A DNA stretch of 64,000 bases from Pseudoduganella rivuli (GTDB lineage: Bacteria > Pseudomonadota > Gammaproteobacteria > Burkholderiales > Burkholderiaceae_D), in the NCBI RefSeq assembly GCF_009674485.1, contig NZ_WKJJ01000004.1, positions 1 through 64,000 on the forward strand. Direction: 5' to 3'. A model generated the notes under the pieces. The model was not told the DNA's origin and ran no database searches. It worked only from the letters and a program-made list of their open reading frames with translations. This document shows, piece after piece, positions 55,850-64,000 of the stretch. The translations under genes were made by a program, and so were the position numbers. Position 1 is the stretch's first letter. Every line of letters begins with the position of its first letter.

Positions 55850-56402
55850 ACTGGCGCCACGCGAACGGCTGCAACCGTCGCTGCTGGACCGACTGTCGGA
55901 CGATGAACCGGACAAGACGGTCGAGTCGCGCGAACGCAGGGTGCTGTCGCTGCGCACCCTGCGCGAAAGCGTGCTGCGCGACCTGGGCTGGCTGCTGAAC
56001 ACGACGAATCTGCTGTCGGTCACCAATCTGCCGAAGCTGCCGTATGTGGCGGGTTCGGTGCTCAATTATGGTATGCCGGACATTTCCGGGCTGTCGGTGG
56101 CCGGCATGAATCTGATGGACCTGGAACGCGGCATCCGCCAGGCGATCTGGGACTTCGAACCCCGCCTGATCCGCGCTTCCGTCGCCGTGCGCGCGATCGC
56201 GGAAGAATCCTCCGGCAACAAGATCATGTTTGAAATCGAAGGCGATATGTGGGCGCAGCCCTATCCTGAGCGGCTGTACCTGAAAACCGAACTCGATATC
56301 GACCGCGCGTCGATCCGCCTGCAGGAAACCGGCGGCGCCACGCCAACGCAAGCGCCCGCATTCGTGCCGACCATGGCGCCGTTCCGGATGGTGCAGTCAT
56401 GA
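55842..56402 (+). CDS. tssE: T6SS baseplate protein TssE
   Basis: A 186-residue gp25-like baseplate wedge protein. Blocks: RLQPSLLDRLSDDEPDKTVE, LRESVLRDLGWLLNTTNL, VLNYGMPDISGLSV, DLERGIRQAIWDFEPRLIRA and FEIEGDMWAQPYPERLYLKT. The ATG at 55842, with AAGG upstream and an 8-nt overlap with tagJ, matches family starts; upstream ATGs in frame belong to the tagJ overlap. Its stop overlaps the tssF ATG (ATGA). Confidence 0.95.
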   Translation: MAELAPRERLQPSLLDRLSDDEPDKTVESRERRVLSLRTLRESVLRDLGWLLNTTNLLSVTNLPKLPYVAGSVLNYGMPDISGLSVAGMNLMDLERGIRQAIWDFEPRLIRASVAVRAIAEESSGNKIMFEIEGDMWAQPYPERLYLKTELDIDRASIRLQETGGATPTQAPAFVPTMAPFRMVQS

Positions 56403-58255
56403 ACCCGCGCCTGCTGCGTTATTACAGCCAGGAGCTGCAACACTTGCGCGAAGTGGGCGGTGAATTCGCCCGTGAATACCCGAAGATCGCCGGCCGCCTG
56501 GGCCTGGAAGGCTTCGAATGCGCGGACCCGTACGTCGAGCGCCTGCTGGAAGGCTTCAGCTTCCTGGCCGCCCGCGTGCAAATGAAGCTCGATGCGGAAT
56601 TTCCCCGGTTTACCCAGCATTTGTCGGAACTGGTGTACCCGCATTTCCTCGCGCCGACGCCATCGATGGCGGTGGTGCAGTTGCAGCCGGATTTGTCGAA
56701 TCCGTCGCTGAAGCAGGGTTACCTGGTGCCGCGCGGCACCGCCATGCGCAGCGTGCTGGGCAAGGGCGACAGCACGCCGTGCGAGTACCGCACTGCGCAC
56801 GATCTGACCATGTGGCCGGTGGAATTGCTTGAGGCCCGCTTCTTTACGCAGGCGGGACTGGACATGCAATTGCCGCCCGCCGTGAAAGCGGGCATCCGCC
56901 TGAAGCTGCGCACCACGGGCGGCGTGAACTTCAGCGCACTGCCGCTGGATCACCTGGACTTGCACGTGCGGGGCAGCGATGAACTGCCCGTGAAAATCGT
57001 CGAGAAAATCCTCGGCAATATCGAAGGCGTGCTGGTGACGTGTCCCGACGGCACGCAAACACTGCTGCCGAAAAGCGCGGTATCGCAACGCGGCTACGCC
57101 GAAGAGGAAGCGCTGCTGCCCAGCGGGCGCCGCACGTTCCAGGGTTACCGCCTGCTGCAGGAATACTTTGCATTCCCGGCGCGCTTCCTGTTCGTGCGCG
57201 TGGCGGGCTTGCAGCAGGCGCTGGCGCGCTGCAACGGCGGCGAAATCGACATCGTGCTGTTGCTGAACAAGGGCGACAGCCAGCTGGAGCAGGTACTCGA
57301 TGCATCGAACTTCGCGCTGAACTGCACGCCCGCCATCAACCTGTTCCAGCGCCGCGCCGACCGTATCAACGTCAGCGGCGAACAGTTCGAATACCACGTG
57401 CTGGTGGATCGCACCCGGCCCATGGATTTCGAAGTGTTCCAGGTCGATGAAGTGACGGGCTATGGTTCCGGACCGAATGCGGAACAGGTATTCCGGCCGT
57501 TTTACACGGCGCGCGATATCGGCAGCCTGCACCAGGAAAAAGCGTTTTACCATTTGCGGCGCGAGCCGCGCCTGGTGTCGCAGCGCCAGCGCAGGGTGGG
57601 GCCGCGCTCCAGCTACATCGGCAGCGAAGCGTTCATTTCCATCGTCGACGCCAACGAAGCGCCGTACAGCGAGGACTTGCGCCAGCTGGGCTTGACGGTG
57701 TGGTGCACCAACCGCGATTTGCCGCTGTCGATGCCGCTGGGCGTGGGCAAGACGGATTTCATCCTGGATTCCGGCGCACCCGTCACCGCGGTGCGCTGCG
57801 TGGCCGGCCCCAGCCAGCCGCACGCATCGTTCGCCGAAGGTTCCGTGGCGTGGCGGCTGCTGAACCACTTGTCGCTGAATTACCTGTCGCTGACCGACAG
57901 CGATCCGCGCCAGGGCGCCGTGGCCCTGCGTGAAATGCTGTCGCTGTATTGCCACGCGGGCGACATGAATGGCCAGCGCCAGGTCGAAGGCGTGCAGTCG
58001 ATCGCCACCTCGCCCGTGACGCGGCGCATGCCGTCGCCGGGGCCGATTGCCTTTGCGCGGGGCCTGCAACTGACCGTCACGCTGGACGACGCGGCCTTCG
58101 AAGGCACCGGCGCCTTCCTGCTGGGCGGCGTGCTGGCGCACTTCTTCGCGCAATACGTGTCGATCAATTCGTTCACGGAAACCGTGGTGCGCACGGTGTC
58201 CCGGGGCGACATCATGCGCTGGCCGGCCAGGGGAGGCGTATGCGCGATCCTGTAG
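56399..58255 (+). CDS. tssF: T6SS baseplate protein TssF
   Basis: A 618-residue baseplate protein (ImpG/VasA). It begins MNPRLLRYYSQELQHLREVG with GGEFAREYPKIAGRLGLEGF, LLEGFSFLAARVQMKLDAEF and HLSELVYPHFLAPTPSMAVV. Central INLFQRRADRINVSGEQFEY and the C-terminal TRRMPSPGPIAFARGLQLTV are standard. It overlaps tssE (ATGA) and tssG (16 nt). Confidence 0.96.
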   Translation: MNPRLLRYYSQELQHLREVGGEFAREYPKIAGRLGLEGFECADPYVERLLEGFSFLAARVQMKLDAEFPRFTQHLSELVYPHFLAPTPSMAVVQLQPDLSNPSLKQGYLVPRGTAMRSVLGKGDSTPCEYRTAHDLTMWPVELLEARFFTQAGLDMQLPPAVKAGIRLKLRTTGGVNFSALPLDHLDLHVRGSDELPVKIVEKILGNIEGVLVTCPDGTQTLLPKSAVSQRGYAEEEALLPSGRRTFQGYRLLQEYFAFPARFLFVRVAGLQQALARCNGGEIDIVLLLNKGDSQLEQVLDASNFALNCTPAINLFQRRADRINVSGEQFEYHVLVDRTRPMDFEVFQVDEVTGYGSGPNAEQVFRPFYTARDIGSLHQEKAFYHLRREPRLVSQRQRRVGPRSSYIGSEAFISIVDANEAPYSEDLRQLGLTVWCTNRDLPLSMPLGVGKTDFILDSGAPVTAVRCVAGPSQPHASFAEGSVAWRLLNHLSLNYLSLTDSDPRQGAVALREMLSLYCHAGDMNGQRQVEGVQSIATSPVTRRMPSPGPIAFARGLQLTVTLDDAAFEGTGAFLLGGVLAHFFAQYVSINSFTETVVRTVSRGDIMRWPARGGVCAIL

Positions 58256-59283
58256 AAGTCGAATTGGCGCTGGAGCGCGATGCGGCGCGCATGGATTTCA
58301 CGCAGGTGTTGCGCATGATTGAAAATGCACACCCGCAGTTACCCCGTATCGGCGCATCGCTGCGACCGCGCGACGACGCCGTGCGCTTCGGCCAGGATGC
58401 GTCGCTGACGTTTCACCCCACCATGCTGGGGCAATTCAGGCGCGCCAGTGGCGACGCGAAAGCGCGGCTGGCGGTGAATTTCTTCGGCCTGCTGGGCGCC
58501 AACGGCCCCATGCCCACGCACATCACGGAATACGTGCGCGACCGCCTGCGCAATGGCGGCGACGGCACCATGCTGGCCTTTCTCGACGTGTTCCACCACC
58601 GGCTGCTGTCGCTGTTTTACCGCGCCCGCGCGCAAAACGAGCCGGCCATCAGCCTGGACCGGCCGGATGCGGACCGCTTCGGCGAATTCGTCGGTTCGCT
58701 GTTCGGCATCGGTTCGCCCGCCATGCGCCAGCGCGACGCCATCGGCGACTTCGCCAAGCTGCACTTCGCGGGACTGCTGGCCAACAATGCGCGGCCCGCG
58801 AGCGGGCTGGAAGTGATCCTGTCCGCGTATTTCAACCTGCCCGTGAAAATCGAGCAATTCGTCGGGCACTGGATGCGCCTGCCCACGGAAATCCAGTCGC
58901 GCCTGGGCCGCCACGAAGAGGGCGCGCGGTTGGGCATGACGACGGTGCTGGGCAAGAGCGTGTGGGATTGCCAGAACAAATTCCGCATCGTCATCGGTCC
59001 CATGGGGTTTGCCGATTACGAGCGGCTGCTGCCCGGCGGCGACAGCATGCGGCGCCTGGTTGCGTGGGTGCGCAGCTATGCCGGGATGGCGCTGGAGTGG
59101 GATGTCAAGCTGGTTTTAAAGAAGGAAGAAACGCCCGCCTTGCGGCTGGGCGGGCGGGGCGGACAAGGGCCCCGTCTCGGCTGGACCACGTGGCCGGCCG
59201 GCAGGCCGCCCGGACGCAATCCGGATCAACTGATCGTCAACCCTTGCGTACTTAACTCAGTCTCATCAACCAAGATCAACTAA
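58240..59283 (+). CDS. tssG: T6SS baseplate protein TssG
   Basis: A 347-residue baseplate protein (ImpH/VasB) that forms the wedge with TssE/F/K. Start at ATG 58240, 16 nt inside tssF and behind GGGAGG, giving MRDPVEVELALERDAARMDF. Blocks: GLLGANGPMPTHITEYVRDR, FLDVFHHRLLSLFYRARAQN, LGTTVLGKSVWDCQ-like GMTTVLGKSVWDCQNKFRIV, and RLGWTTWPAGRPPGRNPDQL near the end. clpV follows after 27 bp. Confidence 0.95.
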   Translation: MRDPVEVELALERDAARMDFTQVLRMIENAHPQLPRIGASLRPRDDAVRFGQDASLTFHPTMLGQFRRASGDAKARLAVNFFGLLGANGPMPTHITEYVRDRLRNGGDGTMLAFLDVFHHRLLSLFYRARAQNEPAISLDRPDADRFGEFVGSLFGIGSPAMRQRDAIGDFAKLHFAGLLANNARPASGLEVILSAYFNLPVKIEQFVGHWMRLPTEIQSRLGRHEEGARLGMTTVLGKSVWDCQNKFRIVIGPMGFADYERLLPGGDSMRRLVAWVRSYAGMALEWDVKLVLKKEETPALRLGGRGGQGPRLGWTTWPAGRPPGRNPDQLIVNPCVLNSVSSTKIN

Positions 59284-59310
59284 GCGCCCTCGCGGGCTAA
59301 GGAAAACATC

Positions 59311-62052
59311 ATGGCAGAAATCAGCCGCGTCGCCCTGTTTGGCAAACTGAATTCCCTTTGCTACCGCGCCATTGAAAGCAGCACCGTGTTTTGCAAATTG
59401 CGCGGCAATCCGTACGTGGAACTGGCGCACTGGATGCACCAGATCCTGCAATTGCAGGATTCCGACCTGCTGCGCCTGATCAAGCACTATGAAATCGATG
59501 CGGCCGCGCTGGCGCGCGACCTGACCGCCGCGCTGGACCGCCTGCCGCGCGGCTCCACGTCGTCGATCGACCTTTCGTCGCAGCTGGAAGAAACCGTCGA
59601 GCGCGCGTGGGTGTATGGCACGCTGATGTTCGGCGAATCGCAAGTGCGTTCCGGCCACCTGCTGGTGGGCATGCTGAAGACGTCCGGCCTGCGCAATGCG
59701 CTGTACGGCATGTCGCAGCAATTCCAGAAAATCAAGGCCGACGACTTGAGCGAAAAATTCGCGGCCCTGCTGAAGGATTCGCCGGAGTCCAGCATGGCGG
59801 CAACGGACGGCTTCCAGGCCACGGGCGGCGGCGCCGCGCCGGGCGAAGCGTCCGGCGCCATCGCACCGGCCGCCATGGGCAAGCAGGAAGCGCTGAAGAA
59901 ATTCACGGTGGACCTGACGGAACAGGCGCGCAGCGGCAAGATGGACCCGATCGTGGGCCGCGACGATGAAATCCGCCAGGTGGTGGACATCCTGATGCGC
60001 CGCCGCCAGAACAACCCGATCCTCGTCGGCGAAGCCGGCGTCGGCAAGACCGCCGTGGTGGAAGGCTTTGCGCAGCGTATCGCGCGGGGCGACGTGCCGC
60101 CGACCCTGAAGGACGTGCAATTGCTGGTGCTGGACGTGGGCTTGCTGCAGGCCGGCGCCAGCATGAAAGGCGAATTCGAACAGCGCCTGCGCTCCGTCAT
60201 CGATGAAGTGCAGGGCAGCGCCAAGCCCATCATCCTGTTCATCGATGAAACCCATACGCTGGTGGGCGCGGGCGGCGCGGCCGGTACCGGCGACGCCGCC
60301 AACCTGCTGAAACCGGCGCTGGCCCGTGGCCAGTTGCGCACCATCGGCGCCACCACGTTTGCCGAGTACAAGAAGCACATTGAAAAAGACCCGGCGCTGA
60401 CCCGCCGTTTCCAGACCGTGCAGGTGGACGAGCCGAGCGAAGAGCGGGCCATCCTGATGATGCGCGGCGTGGCGTCGACCATGGAAAAACACCACAAGGT
60501 GCAAATCCTCGACGAAGCGCTGGAAGCGGCCGTCAAGCTGTCGCACCGCTACATTCCCGCCCGCCAGTTGCCGGACAAATCCGTCAGCCTGCTCGATACC
60601 GCTTGCGCGCGCGTGGCCGTCAGCCTGCATGCCACGCCTGCCGAGGTGGACGACAGCCGCAAGCGCATCGAAGCGCTGAAGACGGAACTGGGCATCATTG
60701 CCCGCGAAAACGCCATCGGCGTCGATACGCTCAAGCGCGAAGCCGATGCCACCAGCTTGCTGGCGGCCGAGGAAGAGCGCCTGGCGGGCCTGGAGTCGCG
60801 CTGGAATGCCGAGCGCGGGCTGGTCGACGAGTTGCTGGCGCTGCGCGCAAAACTGCGCGACGGCGCGCAACCGGTCGAAGGCACGGGCAGCACGCTGGAA
60901 GCGGCGGCGCAGCAGGAAGGTGGCGAGGTCGGCAACGGCAATGCCGTGCAGGATCCGGCCGAACGCGCCGCGCTGATGGACCAGTTGAAGGACGTGCAGA
61001 CCAGACTGGCGGAATTGCAGGGCGAATCGCCGCTGATCTTGCCGACCGTGGATTACCAGGCAGTGGCTTCCGTGGTGGGCGACTGGACCGGCATCCCGGT
61101 CGGCCGCATGGCCCGCAATGAAATGGAAACCATCATGAAGGTCGCGTCCATCCTGGGCCAGCGCGTGATCGGCCAGGACCATGCGATGGAAATGATCGCC
61201 AAGCGCATCCAGACGTCCCGCGCGGGGCTGGACAACCCGAGCAAGCCGATCGGCGTGTTCATGCTCGCCGGCACCTCCGGCGTCGGCAAGACAGAAACCG
61301 CGCTGGCGCTGGCCGAAGCGCTGTATGGCGGCGAGCAAAACCTCATCACCATCAACATGAGCGAATACCAGGAAGCGCACACGGTATCGACGTTGAAAGG
61401 CGCGCCACCGGGCTACGTGGGTTATGGCGAAGGCGGCGTGCTGACGGAAGCCGTGCGCCGCCGCCCGTACTCCGTCGTGTTGCTGGATGAAGTGGAAAAA
61501 GCCCACCCGGACGTGCATGAAATGTTCTTCCAGGTGTTCGACAAGGGCTTCATGGAAGATGGCGAAGGCCGCTTCATCGACTTCAAGAACACGCTGATCA
61601 TCCTCACCACCAATGCGGGTACGGACCTGATCGCGGGCCTGTGCAAGGATCCGGACTTGATGCCCGATCCGGAAGGCATGGCCAAGGCGCTGCGCGCGCC
61701 GATGCTGAAAGTGTTTCCGCCGGCGCTGCTGGGCCGTATCGTGACGATCCCGTACTACCCGCTGTCCGACCAGATGCTGGGCCAGATCGTGCGCCTGCAA
61801 CTGAACCGCATCAAGAAACGCGTGGAAGCGCGCTACAAGATCCCGTTCGAATATGGCGACGACGTGGTGAAGCTGGTGGTGTCGCGCTGCACGGAAGGCG
61901 AATCGGGCGGCCGCATGATCGATGCGATCCTCACCAACACCATGCTGCCCGATATCAGCCGCGAATTCCTGAACCGCATGATCGAGGGACGGGAAATCAA
62001 CGGGGTGAACGTGACGGTGGAGGGGGGCGAGTTCGCTTACGGATTCGCCTGA
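59311..62052 (+). CDS. clpV: T6SS sheath-recycling ATPase ClpV (TssH)
   Basis: A 913-residue AAA+ unfoldase that disassembles contracted TssBC. N-terminal domain (about 1-160) begins MAEISRVALFGKLNSLCYRA. The first ATPase has Walker A GEAGVGKTA (about 240) and Walker B FIDETHTLVGAG (about 310). A middle coiled region follows, and the second ATPase has Walker A GTSGVGKTE (about 653) and Walker B LLDEVEKAHPD (about 724). FCKLRGNPYVELAHWM marks ClpV rather than ClpB. AAGGA precedes the start. Last gene of the operon. Confidence 0.96.
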   Translation: MAEISRVALFGKLNSLCYRAIESSTVFCKLRGNPYVELAHWMHQILQLQDSDLLRLIKHYEIDAAALARDLTAALDRLPRGSTSSIDLSSQLEETVERAWVYGTLMFGESQVRSGHLLVGMLKTSGLRNALYGMSQQFQKIKADDLSEKFAALLKDSPESSMAATDGFQATGGGAAPGEASGAIAPAAMGKQEALKKFTVDLTEQARSGKMDPIVGRDDEIRQVVDILMRRRQNNPILVGEAGVGKTAVVEGFAQRIARGDVPPTLKDVQLLVLDVGLLQAGASMKGEFEQRLRSVIDEVQGSAKPIILFIDETHTLVGAGGAAGTGDAANLLKPALARGQLRTIGATTFAEYKKHIEKDPALTRRFQTVQVDEPSEERAILMMRGVASTMEKHHKVQILDEALEAAVKLSHRYIPARQLPDKSVSLLDTACARVAVSLHATPAEVDDSRKRIEALKTELGIIARENAIGVDTLKREADATSLLAAEEERLAGLESRWNAERGLVDELLALRAKLRDGAQPVEGTGSTLEAAAQQEGGEVGNGNAVQDPAERAALMDQLKDVQTRLAELQGESPLILPTVDYQAVASVVGDWTGIPVGRMARNEMETIMKVASILGQRVIGQDHAMEMIAKRIQTSRAGLDNPSKPIGVFMLAGTSGVGKTETALALAEALYGGEQNLITINMSEYQEAHTVSTLKGAPPGYVGYGEGGVLTEAVRRRPYSVVLLDEVEKAHPDVHEMFFQVFDKGFMEDGEGRFIDFKNTLIILTTNAGTDLIAGLCKDPDLMPDPEGMAKALRAPMLKVFPPALLGRIVTIPYYPLSDQMLGQIVRLQLNRIKKRVEARYKIPFEYGDDVVKLVVSRCTEGESGGRMIDAILTNTMLPDISREFLNRMIEGREINGVNVTVEGGEFAYGFA

Positions 62053-62125
62053 TACGGCAGGCACGCCGCGCGGGATTTTTGCCGCAGGCGAAGCCGCCGT
62101 GCGTGCGTCAACGTGGCGCATGCAT

Positions 62126-62156
62126 GGCGGCTTGATGAAACCAAGCCGCCCTACGG
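62126..62156. repeat. Intergenic hairpin repeat, copy 3
   Basis: GGCGGCTTG (62126-62134) pairs perfectly with CAAGCCGCC (62142-62150) and is followed by CTACGG. It shares the core of the copies at 22229 and 25906 and lies between converging clpV and the TPR-methyltransferase gene. Confidence 0.65.
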
Positions 62157-62172
62157 AATTTGTGTTCCGTTG

Positions 62173-63525
62173 CTAACGCTTGCGTGCCCCTGCCAGCAGT
62201 CCTGCAACCGGCTTGCCCGCCTCCTGCCGCAACGTGATGTGCTGCAACTCGCGCACCTCGAATCCCGCCTGTTCCAGCGCCGCGCGCACATAATGCTCCG
62301 CATGGCTGTAGCGCCCATGCGGGTGCAGCAGCGACATGGCGTCCGGCGCCGCATCGACCGTCTGCTCCACGGTAAAGACCAGGTGTCCGTCGCCGCGCAA
62401 GGCCCCCGCGGCGGCGGCAAACACGGCGTCCAGCGAACCGAAATAGCACAGCGTATCGGCTGACACGATCATGTCCCACGCCTGCCGCTGTTGCTGCAGC
62501 CAGGCCGTCAGTTCGCCTTCATGCAGCGCATCGTAGCCGCCCCGTTCCCTGGCTTTGGCCAGCATGCCGGCCGACAGGTCGACGCCGTCCAGCCGGCGGG
62601 CAAAGGGGCGCAGCAGCGGGCCGCACAGGCCGGTGCCGCAACCGGCGTCGAGGATGTCGAGCGCGGCCTGCGGCGCGCCCAGCAACTGGGCCGCCATGTC
62701 GCCGCACAGCGACGGCGCCCGGTAGCCCAGCTTTTCCAGCACGCCGTCAAACGAGCCGGCAAAGCGGTCGAACACGGTTTGCACATAGGCGTCCGAGGCG
62801 CGCTCCGGCGCGGCCGCGCCAGCGCCTTCGCAAGCCGCGATATGGTGCCGCACCACGGGATTGTCCGGTTCGAACTTTTCCCACTGGCGGTAAATTTCCA
62901 GCGCTTCCTCGCGGCGTCCCTGCGATACCAGCGCGCGGGCCAGGTTACGGTACGCTTCCGGGTTTTCCGGCGAGTGCAGGATCGCGTTGCGGTAGGCGGA
63001 CAGCGCTTCCTTTTCCTCGCCGTTTTTCTTCAGCACGTGGCCCAGGTTGATCCAGCCCTGCGCGAACGTGGGGGCAATCGCCAGCGCGGCGCGGTAGCAT
63101 TCCGCCGCTTCCGGCAAGCGGTCCTGCGCGCGCAGCACCACGCCCAGGTTGTTGTGGGCCAGTGCGAAGTCGGGGCGGGCCGCCAGCACTTGGCGGTATG
63201 ACTGTTCCGCTTCCGCAAACAGCCCCATTTCCTTCTGGACGTTGCCCAGGTTGTTGCGGGCGTCGACGTAATCGGGCGCGATTTCCAGCGCGTTGCCGAT
63301 CAGGCGCAGCGCCGCGTCGTGGTGGCCCAGCTGGTGCTGCGCCACGCCCATGTAGTGCAGCGCGTCCGGGTGGCGCGGCGCCACCTCGAGGATGGCGGCA
63401 TAGTGCTGCGACGCGAGGCGGGGCTGGCCCTGGCGGTGCGTGTCGATGGCCAGTTGCAGCGCGTCGTTCAGTGAAATCTTTTGGCGTTCGGTCTTGCGCG
63501 CCATTTTTGTGTTGGATTTTCTCAT
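62173..63525 (-). CDS. TPR protein fused to a class I SAM methyltransferase
   Basis: A 450-residue fusion. The first about 230 residues are TPR repeats (HYAAILEVAPRHPDALHYMG, NNLGNVQKEMGLFAEAEQSY, NNLGVVLRAQDRLPEAAECY, INLGHVLKKNGEEKEALSAY). The C-terminal half is a Rossmann methyltransferase: ILDAGCGTGLCGPLLRPFAR (motif I), LDGVDLSAGMLAKARERGGY, MIVSADTLCYFGSLD. The link (VQTVFDRFAGSFDGVLEKLG) is typical of this TPR-methyltransferase group. An ATG at 63504 is an alternative start. Substrate unknown. It lies between two T6SS-type genes but need not be part of that system. Confidence 0.87.
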   Translation of the reverse strand: MRKSNTKMARKTERQKISLNDALQLAIDTHRQGQPRLASQHYAAILEVAPRHPDALHYMGVAQHQLGHHDAALRLIGNALEIAPDYVDARNNLGNVQKEMGLFAEAEQSYRQVLAARPDFALAHNNLGVVLRAQDRLPEAAECYRAALAIAPTFAQGWINLGHVLKKNGEEKEALSAYRNAILHSPENPEAYRNLARALVSQGRREEALEIYRQWEKFEPDNPVVRHHIAACEGAGAAAPERASDAYVQTVFDRFAGSFDGVLEKLGYRAPSLCGDMAAQLLGAPQAALDILDAGCGTGLCGPLLRPFARRLDGVDLSAGMLAKARERGGYDALHEGELTAWLQQQRQAWDMIVSADTLCYFGSLDAVFAAAAGALRGDGHLVFTVEQTVDAAPDAMSLLHPHGRYSHAEHYVRAALEQAGFEVRELQHITLRQEAGKPVAGLLAGARKR

Positions 63526-63543
63526 CGGGTCATTGTCAAAAAA

Positions 63544-64000
63544 TCAGGTATTCCAAGGCCCGGACAGTTCCGCGGCGGGATCGGCGATGGACTGGCTGCG
63601 CGCCAGGCGCACGGCCGCGCGCTGTTTATGGCTGAGCAGCGGCATCACGCCCTGCCGCAACAGCGCATCGCGCGCGGATTCGTCCAGCAGCATTTCCGCA
63701 CATGGCTGCAAATGCGACTCGCCGTCGCGGCGCACCACGTGGGCCGGCAAGTCGTCCAGGTCCAGCACGTCGCTGGCCGTCATGTCCCAGCCGTTTTCCT
63801 GGAACGCGCGGCCCAGCATGGCGGTGCAGGCCAGCGAACCGGCGCCCCACAGGTAGTGTTCATGTTCGAACCCGCCATCGGTTTCTTCAAAGGCAAACGC
63901 GGTGACGGGATCGGTGGCTTTGCCATAGGGCAGCCGCAGCAGGATGCGCGGGCAAGCCAGGGCAATCCATTTTGCCTGCTGGCTGGCGCGCAGCGCGTTC
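63544..64000 (-). CDS. TssC-like T6SS sheath protein, C-terminal part (5' end outside window)
   Basis: The frame is open from the right edge to a stop at 63544 (152 codons). It reads LACPRILLRLPYGKATDPVT, FAFEETDGG, HYLWGAGSLACTAMLGRAFQ, ENGWDM, DLPAHVVRRDGESHLQPCAE and GVMPLLSHKQRAAVRLARSQ. It lines up with the TssC of this window (LAMPRFLARQPYG; YTWANAAYAMAVNINRSFKE; FMPLVHKKNTDFAAFIGAQS) but is clearly diverged and ends soon after the shared SQSI segment, lacking the last about 100 residues of TssC. It looks like the TssC-like half of a second sheath-type protein. Confidence 0.8.
   Translation of the reverse strand, partial: NALRASQQAKWIALACPRILLRLPYGKATDPVTAFAFEETDGGFEHEHYLWGAGSLACTAMLGRAFQENGWDMTASDVLDLDDLPAHVVRRDGESHLQPCAEMLLDESARDALLRQGVMPLLSHKQRAAVRLARSQSIADPAAELSGPWNT

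Noticed and set aside
59266-62121. 951-codon open frame on the minus strand
   Set aside because: Mirror frame of clpV; composition is His/Arg/Gln/Ala-rich with no recognisable domain.

Overview
The window looks like a chromosomal segment of a betaproteobacterium of the Oxalobacteraceae type (Massilia / Duganella / Janthinobacterium group). This is inferred from the high GC, the class I PHA synthase with PhaR, the MSHA-type pilus locus, the short flagellin beginning MHTNHASL, the lipase-foldase pair and a beta-proteobacterial type VI secretion cluster. No rRNA, tRNA, CRISPR array or transposase was seen.

Layout. (1) 1-5672, minus strand: the right end of a secretin-based locus. It holds an ABC ATPase without permease, an ExeA-like membrane protein with a SPOR-like tail and ruined ATPase motifs, a small unknown protein, a lipoprotein secretin of MshL type, and a protein with a GspB-like N-terminus that runs off the left edge. 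(2) 5813-22219: a nearly complete MSHA pilus locus in three blocks: mshE-G-B-A rightward; mshQ-C-D-O-P leftward; mshI-I2-J-K-L-M-N rightward. (3) 22295-50203: mostly housekeeping and accessory genes: a degenerate HD-GYP protein, methionine-type aminotransferase, PIN protein, yaaA, bamD, rluD, pgeF, phaC, phaR, a lone flagellin, aqpZ, rimO, metC, a DUF2252 pair, lipase plus foldase, serB, mfd, alpha-carbonic anhydrase, a chemoreceptor, then a GAF/MshEN-like protein and a Ser/Thr kinase. (4) 50340-62052: a second Ser/Thr kinase and a T6SS operon tssA-B-C-hcp-tagJ-E-F-G-clpV. (5) 62173-64000, minus strand: a TPR-methyltransferase and the C-terminal part of a second TssC-like sheath protein that continues off the right edge.

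How the parts work together. MshE (extension ATPase with an intact N-terminal c-di-GMP motif), MshG (platform), MshI/I2/J/K (inner-membrane assembly), MshL (secretin), MshM/MshN and pilins MshA-D/O/P with the adhesin-like MshQ should build a type IV pilus. An HD-GYP protein that has lost its HD metal dyad lies beside it. The left-edge locus duplicates the secretin and ExeA functions and suggests a second envelope machine. The T6SS operon encodes sheath, tube, baseplate parts and recycling ATPase, but no TssJ/K/L/M or VgrG is present, so the membrane complex must be encoded elsewhere. Two divergently oriented kinases beside tssA suggest post-translational control.

Three intergenic hairpins sharing a GGCGG...CCGCCCTACGG core mark gene ends across the window. 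Start codons were revised wherever an ATGA/TTGA overlap, a Shine-Dalgarno sequence or family alignment favoured an internal start; each such choice is noted.
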